Below, piece by piece: positions 15,387 through 18,947 of a stretch of 18,947 nt of DNA. The stretch comes from an uncultured Colwellia sp. (lineage in GTDB: Bacteria; Pseudomonadota; Gammaproteobacteria; Enterobacterales; Alteromonadaceae), in the NCBI GenBank assembly GCA_913020705.1, contig CAJWBY010000088.1, positions 1 through 18,947 on the forward strand, given 5' to 3'. The number at the start of each line of letters is the position of its first letter. The first letter of the stretch is position 1. Under the pieces are notes generated by a model that ran no database searches, had not been told where the DNA came from, and saw only the letters and a list, made by a program, of their open reading frames with translations. Both the position numbers and the translations under genes were made by a program.

Positions 15387-16757
15387 ATGCAAGCAAATCA
15401 ATTTTTCGACCCTAAATTACTATCTAAATATAATACGAGTGGTCCTAGGTACACATCTTATCCTACAGCGTTAGAATTTCATGACGACTTCTCTGAACAA
15501 GACTTTGTTAATGCAGTAAAAGATTCACCCAATCGTGAATTGTCTTTGTATGTTCATATCCCTTTTTGCCATAGTCTTTGCTATTACTGCGGTTGTAATA
15601 AAGTTGTCACCCGACACCGTGACAAAGCGGATACCTACTTAGCGTTTTTAGCGAAAGAAATTAGTTCACGCGCTGAGTTTTTCACTGATTACACGGTTAA
15701 GCAACTTCATTGGGGCGGTGGTACACCCAGCTTTTTAACGCATACTCAAATAACAAAATTAGTCACTTTATTAAAAGAGAAGTTTACCTTTGCTGATCAC
15801 GTAGAAATGAGTATTGAAATTGACCCCCGTGAAATTGAAATGAATCTTGCCGAGCACTTATTTAATTTAGGCTTTAACCGTTTAAGTATCGGCGTTCAAG
15901 ACATTGACAAGAAAGTACAAGAAACCATTAACCGCTTGCAATCAACCGAGTTTATTAGCGACTTTATTGCTCACGCCAAACAAGTAGGCTTCAATTCAAT
16001 TAATATCGACCTAATCTACGGATTACCCCATCAGACGATAGAAACATTTACTAAAACATTACACAAAGCCCATGAAATGAATGTTGACCGTATTTCTTTA
16101 TTTAGCTACGCACACTTACCTAGCCGCTTTGCTGCCCAACGTAAGTTACGTGATGAATGGTTACCCAGCGTGCAGGAAAAATTTGCACTAATGAAACTTG
16201 CCATTGAAAAGCTTTGTAGTTTTGGTTACGATTTTATTGGTATGGACCATTTTGCTATGCCTAACGATGAACTTTCTATTGCCCAGAAAGGTGGCACGTT
16301 ACATCGTAATTTCCAAGGCTACACAACTAAAGGTGGTTGTGATTTATTAGGCTTAGGTGTTTCGTCTATTAGTAATATTGGTAATTCTTTCAGTCAAAAT
16401 ATCAAAGAATTACAAGACTATTATAAAGCGATAGACATTAAAAAAAATGCGCAAGTGAAAGGGGTTAGCTTATCAAAAGATGACATGATTCGTGGTGAAG
16501 TTATTCGCGAATTAATGTGTAATTTGTACATTGATAAGAACACAATAAACAAAAAATACAGTATCGACTTTGCAGAATATTTTGCTGAAGACTTACCACT
16601 ACTCAGCACATTTATTGAAGATGGTTTAGTTATAAACACAACTGACTTTATTCGCGTTGATCAAAAAGCGCGTTTGCTCATTCGTAATATTTGTATGAGT
16701 TTCGATGCTTATATGAAAAAACACGTTAATCAGCAACGTTTCTCGCGAGTAATTTAA
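15387..16757 (+). CDS. hemN: Oxygen-independent coproporphyrinogen III oxidase HemN
   Basis: HemN is a radical SAM enzyme that decarboxylates coproporphyrinogen III to protoporphyrinogen IX during anaerobic or low-oxygen haem synthesis in the cytosol. The 456 residues match the full-length family. YVHIPFCHSLCYYCGCNK carries the 4Fe-4S cluster ligands C61, C65 and C68 plus the extra C70 that marks true HemN rather than HemW. Also visible are WGGGTPSFL (SAM-binding glycines), SIEIDPRE, RLSIGVQDID, GLPHQT and GYDFIGMDHFA. The N-terminal GPRYTSYPTALEF is typical of HemN. ATG at 15387 has only a weak ribosome-binding site. Its promoter has an FNR-like box at the class II position, which fits anaerobic induction. 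Confidence 0.97.
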   Translation: MQANQFFDPKLLSKYNTSGPRYTSYPTALEFHDDFSEQDFVNAVKDSPNRELSLYVHIPFCHSLCYYCGCNKVVTRHRDKADTYLAFLAKEISSRAEFFTDYTVKQLHWGGGTPSFLTHTQITKLVTLLKEKFTFADHVEMSIEIDPREIEMNLAEHLFNLGFNRLSIGVQDIDKKVQETINRLQSTEFISDFIAHAKQVGFNSINIDLIYGLPHQTIETFTKTLHKAHEMNVDRISLFSYAHLPSRFAAQRKLRDEWLPSVQEKFALMKLAIEKLCSFGYDFIGMDHFAMPNDELSIAQKGGTLHRNFQGYTTKGGCDLLGLGVSSISNIGNSFSQNIKELQDYYKAIDIKKNAQVKGVSLSKDDMIRGEVIRELMCNLYIDKNTINKKYSIDFAEYFAEDLPLLSTFIEDGLVINTTDFIRVDQKARLLIRNICMSFDAYMKKHVNQQRFSRVI

Positions 16758-16763
16758 CCTTAT

Positions 16764-16812
16764 AAACTCGTCTTTACATTATCAGAAATGAAAGCGTTAA
16801 AGATGAGTTTTT
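16764..16812 (+). terminator. Probable terminator after hemN
   Basis: AAACTCGTCTTTA-C pairs with GTTAAAGATGAGTTT (one G-T pair and a bulged base) across a loop of about 19 nt, followed by a short T-run. It starts 7 nt past the hemN stop. Confidence 0.55.
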
Positions 16813-16855
16813 AAAGATTAAATGTCTAAAGATAAAGTATTGCAACAATAATATT

Positions 16856-17422
16856 TTAATCTAACATACCTAAACTGAACTGATGACCAGCACTAGAGAA
16901 CATGAGTTCAGTTCCCTTTTCAGTAACAACTTCCTTGGCTAAATCAGCCCATTGATAATAAATATTTCGATGCACTTTTGCCAGTAAGTTGCGTCGTACT
17001 AAAACATATATCTCACCGTTAGCATTTATCGTTAACGGATGACTCTCATCAAGCACGAATTCGTCATCTAAATGAGTACTGACCGTCATTGTAGATTTGG
17101 TGTCATCTTGCCATGCCCACTGTGTTAAAACAAAAGGTGCGTCGTCAACAGTGATCTTAACTTTTTCAACAGGTGTAACTAAAAAGTACTCATCACGTTC
17201 ACCCTCTACCTCTCTTAATAAAACAGAAGCAAATAACTTAACGAGTGAGAGCCTTTTAAAAACAGTACCACCAGAAAACCAGTCCCCGTTACTCTTAACC
17301 TGTAAATCAATTTCACCACAATAAGGAGGGTTCCAAGATTCTATGGGGGGTAGTTTTTTAGCCTTGCCTTCAGTTAACCTATTAATATTATTTAATTGCG
17401 CAGAAATTTTTTCTAGTGACAT
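16856..17422 (-). CDS. DUF1285 family protein
   Basis: This is a 188-residue cytosolic protein of the DUF1285 family, whose function is not established. Family features are clear: PPIESWNPPYCGEIDLQVKSNGDWFSGGTVF, then LVKLFASVLLREVEGERDEYFLVTPVEKVKITVDDAPFVL, and a C-terminal part with RNLLAKVHRNIYYQWADLA. The conserved Trp/Cys/Gly/Asp pattern and the VTPVEK stretch are the best markers. No signal peptide or membrane segment is seen. The ATG at 17422 follows an AT-rich leader. It converges on hemN and has no partner gene on its own strand. Confidence 0.9.
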   Translation of the reverse strand: MSLEKISAQLNNINRLTEGKAKKLPPIESWNPPYCGEIDLQVKSNGDWFSGGTVFKRLSLVKLFASVLLREVEGERDEYFLVTPVEKVKITVDDAPFVLTQWAWQDDTKSTMTVSTHLDDEFVLDESHPLTINANGEIYVLVRRNLLAKVHRNIYYQWADLAKEVVTEKGTELMFSSAGHQFSLGMLD

Positions 17423-17586
17423 AAGTCCGCCAAATATTCAGATGAATAATGTTTATAATATATTAATTCAAAGTACAGTTGGAAAAGATATGAGAAAAAT
17501 TGCTTTAACAATTAACTGAATTATTAGACATAAATATGGTTCAGATAAAAAGTACCGTATAAAAAGCTAAAAATCGAAGATTTTTC

Positions 17587-17616
17587 TTGTCAATCTACGC
17601 ATAAATACAATATACT
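17587..17616 (+). promoter_or_regulatory. Stable-RNA-type promoter of tRNA-His
   Basis: TTGTCA (17587–17592) and TATACT (17611–17616) are 18 bp apart, followed by the GC-rich discriminator CTCCGCGCC. That combination is typical of tRNA and rRNA promoters under stringent (ppGpp) control. Start predicted near 17622, giving a leader of about 34 nt for RNase processing. Confidence 0.7.
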
Positions 17617-17655
17617 CTCCGCGCCTTACCACAAGGCGTTCTAAGTAATATCAGT

Positions 17656-17732
17656 GGTGGCTATAGCTCAGTTGGTAGAGCCCCGGATTGTGATTCCGGT
17701 TGTCGAGGGTTCAAGTCCCTTTAGCCACCCCA
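17656..17732 (+). tRNA. tRNA-His (anticodon GTG)
   Basis: The cloverleaf is complete. The acceptor stem GTGGCTA pairs with TAGCCAC. The extra G at -1 (17656), special to tRNA-His, pairs with the discriminator C at 17729. The D arm contains AGCTCAGTTGGTAGAGC, the anticodon GTG is at 17690–17692 with CCGGA/TCCGG arms, and the T arm contains GGGTTCAAGTCCC. CCA (17730–17732) is encoded and is followed by seven T that serve as terminator. The gene is transcribed alone here; decayed accessory DNA lies directly downstream. Confidence 0.97.
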
Positions 17733-17739
17733 TTTTTTT

Positions 17740-17947
17740 CCTTTTAAAATCAAAACCTCTAGAAAATTTCCTACTATAATAAGATCTTTCTGATAACTGC
17801 TCCTGTGAGTATTTGAAGCTAATTAGGTGTAATTACTTACACATATATCCAACTTCTCGCTCATATTTTCAACATCGACCGAAACTTATTAACTTTGCTT
17901 GTTTAGGGTACTTACCGTCTAGTTACTTTGCTTTTTTTGTAAATTGA
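17740..17947. other. Gap between tRNA-His and the adaptor remnant, no gene seen
   Basis: No reading frame of note. The only structure is GTGTAA-TTAC-TTACAC at 17827–17842, a short inverted repeat. I saw no second copy of the tRNA 3' end here or in the rest of the window. Confidence 0.4.
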
Positions 17948-18688
17948 AATGCACTTAATGCTCGCTTAAATAAAATGCGTAAAACACTGCAGAGTATGGA
18001 AGAACAAGTAGCTAATTTACAAGTAAGAGCAACTATCGACAGTGTTGTACAAGATGTTGCCATTTAAGCGGGTCAACAAGTCATTATGGGCAGCAACTTA
18101 GCTAAACTTGCACAGCAAAATGAGCTGATTGCTGAATTACAAATACCAGAATTAGCGATACGAGATGTTGCATTAGGACAGTCAATCATGATTGATACGC
18201 GTAACAATCATATTGCAGGTACAGTTATTCGTATTGCTCCTTCAGTAAATAATAACGATGTACAAGTAGATGTTTCTTTAACTGAACCACTGCCTAGTGA
18301 TGCACGTCCAGACTTAAGTATTGATGGTGAAATTCTTGTTGCTCAACTCAATGATACGTTATTTGTGCGTAGACCTTCTTTTGCACAAAGTAATCGCAGC
18401 GTAAAACTCTTTAAGTTAGACGCTACAGGCGATAGTGCTAAAAAAATGGCCGTTGAATTTGGACGTGGCTCAGTACAAAAAATTCAAGTGAAAAGTGGTT
18501 TGTCTTTAGGTGACCAAATCATAATTTCTCAAAGTGAAGAAATTCAACGTTTTAATAAAATATCAATTACACGCGCATCGTCTTCACCTTCTACAAAAAT
18601 AAGACAGTCCGACTCAATCGCATTGACAAAATCTAAGCCGTTACAATTTCCTAATTCGCTAATAATGGGATTGGTAATAGCGGGATAA
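17948..18688 (+). pseudogene. Remnant of an efflux periplasmic adaptor (HlyD/MacA/RND membrane-fusion type)
   Basis: The plus-strand frame reads as the middle and C-terminal part of a membrane-fusion protein that links an inner-membrane efflux pump to an outer-membrane channel. From 17948 comes a coiled-coil piece (LNKMRKTLQSMEEQVANLQVRA). Next is the lipoyl-like DSVVQDVAI, a TAA at 18065, and in the same frame AGQQVIMGSNLAKLAQQNELIAELQIPE, GQSIMIDTRNNHIAGTVIRIAP and a barrel region to about 18575 (QRFNKISIT). The stop sits where the family has an acidic residue, so a single G-to-T change (GAA to TAA) would explain it. The signal peptide and first hairpin are missing, since TGA at 17945 closes the frame. 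After about 18575 the frame stays open to 18688 but reads antisense to the ATPase gene. The ATG at 18086 is internal, not a true start. Confidence 0.82.
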
Positions 18689-18947
18689 ATACCTGAAAAA
18701 CGTGGCTCTAAGGCTTCAATTTCTTTTGTGCCTAAATTAGAGTAATGATTATTAGCTTTGCTTTCTAAATGAAATAAATAATGTGTTGGCGCGTTGCGAA
18801 TTAAAGATTCATTATGTGTCGTCAGTAAAATTTGCGTATTTTTAGAAAAACGAATGAGAACCGACAATAAGCGTTGCTGTATATCTCGATGAATATGACT
18901 ATCTGGTTCATCAAGCAACACAATATTTAAGTCTGTAGAGGTATTAT
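18544..18947 (-). CDS. AAA/ABC-type ATPase with TOPRIM-like start, truncated (OLD-like), 5' end outside the window
   Basis: The minus-strand frame is open from the right edge to a TGA at 18544. It shows the Walker B and D-loop NIVLLDEPDSHIH, the H-switch QILLTTHNESLIRNA and then CLIFVEGEDDARVIDIL, which looks like the first strand and Glu of a TOPRIM domain. That order (ATPase then TOPRIM) is found in OLD-family and related ATP-dependent nucleases, often in phage defence or mobile DNA; AAA plus DUF4435 proteins begin their second part similarly. The protein stops about 16 residues into the TOPRIM motif, so the later acidic metal ligands are absent, and the gene is probably broken by the junction with the adaptor remnant. 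The start codon and Walker A lie beyond 18947. Confidence 0.7.
   Translation of the reverse strand, partial: NTSTDLNIVLLDEPDSHIHRDIQQRLLSVLIRFSKNTQILLTTHNESLIRNAPTHYLFHLESKANNHYSNLGTKEIEALEPRFSGIYPAITNPIISELGNCNGLDFVNAIESDCLIFVEGEDDARVIDILLKR

Noticed and set aside
18086..18688. A complete 200-residue adaptor gene starting at ATG 18086
   Set aside because: The sequence before that ATG continues the same protein family in the same frame through the TAA at 18065, no ribosome-binding site is seen, and the last ~35 codons are antisense to the ATPase gene.
17740..18947. An attachment-site duplicate of the tRNA-His 3' end
   Set aside because: I looked for the AGCCACCCCA tail in this stretch and found no second copy.

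Overview
The window looks like chromosomal DNA from an AT-rich marine gammaproteobacterium, most likely of the Colwellia/Thalassotalea type (Alteromonadales). The reasons are the low-GC codon use, the csrC–yihI–DUF2489–hemN order, the VF530-family protein, the DUF1285 protein, the peroxiredoxin–glutaredoxin fusion and the five-step (HutF/HutG) histidine route. Most of it is ordinary housekeeping and metabolic DNA; the right-hand ~1 kb is decayed accessory DNA.

Region 1 (1–2160, minus strand) is a two-gene hut operon, hutG then hutF. It converts formimidoylglutamate to glutamate and formate, and hutF runs off the left edge. A perfect 12-bp palindrome of the HutC operator type lies just upstream of hutG. 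Diverging from it (2386–5652) is a large orphan EvgS/BvgS-like hybrid kinase with two periplasmic solute-binding-like domains, HisKA, HATPase, REC and HPt. Next come a peroxiredoxin–glutaredoxin fusion, a shared bidirectional terminator, and a convergent small exported protein with an internally duplicated Cys/CNG motif.

Region 2 (7058–12869) holds an AT-rich gap with inverted repeats, then an amino-acid-type dCache chemoreceptor on the minus strand. After it come a divergent VF530-family protein, purU (formyltetrahydrofolate deformylase) with a strong terminator, and an M61-type metallopeptidase carrying a PDZ domain.

Region 3 (12870–16812) starts with a VOC/glyoxalase-fold protein. After it, a ~780-bp stretch without protein genes contains what I read as a CsrB/CsrC-family regulatory RNA of about 310 nt. 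It has a near-consensus promoter, eight GGA motifs (several in hairpin loops) and a terminator. It sits directly upstream of yihI, the location of csrC in Escherichia coli. The genes yihI, a DUF2489 membrane protein and hemN follow. hemN has a class-II-like FNR promoter: a TTGCG-N4-ATCAA site about 41 bp upstream of the predicted transcription start and a perfect TATACT -10 box.

Region 4 (16856–18947) has a DUF1285 protein (minus strand) and a tRNA-His(GTG) with encoded CCA, behind a stable-RNA-like promoter. Beyond the tRNA lies the remnant of an RND/ABC efflux periplasmic adaptor, lacking its N-terminus and carrying an in-frame stop. It runs tail-to-tail into a truncated ATPase gene with a Walker B motif and a TOPRIM-like start, which leaves the window at the right edge. 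This junction looks like a rearrangement or island edge next to a tRNA gene.

I found no CRISPR array, insertion sequence or clearly new multi-gene system. The most valuable unannotated item is the CsrB/C-type RNA, followed by the three regulatory sites (HutC, FNR and a possible UvrY/GacA box) and the broken accessory junction.
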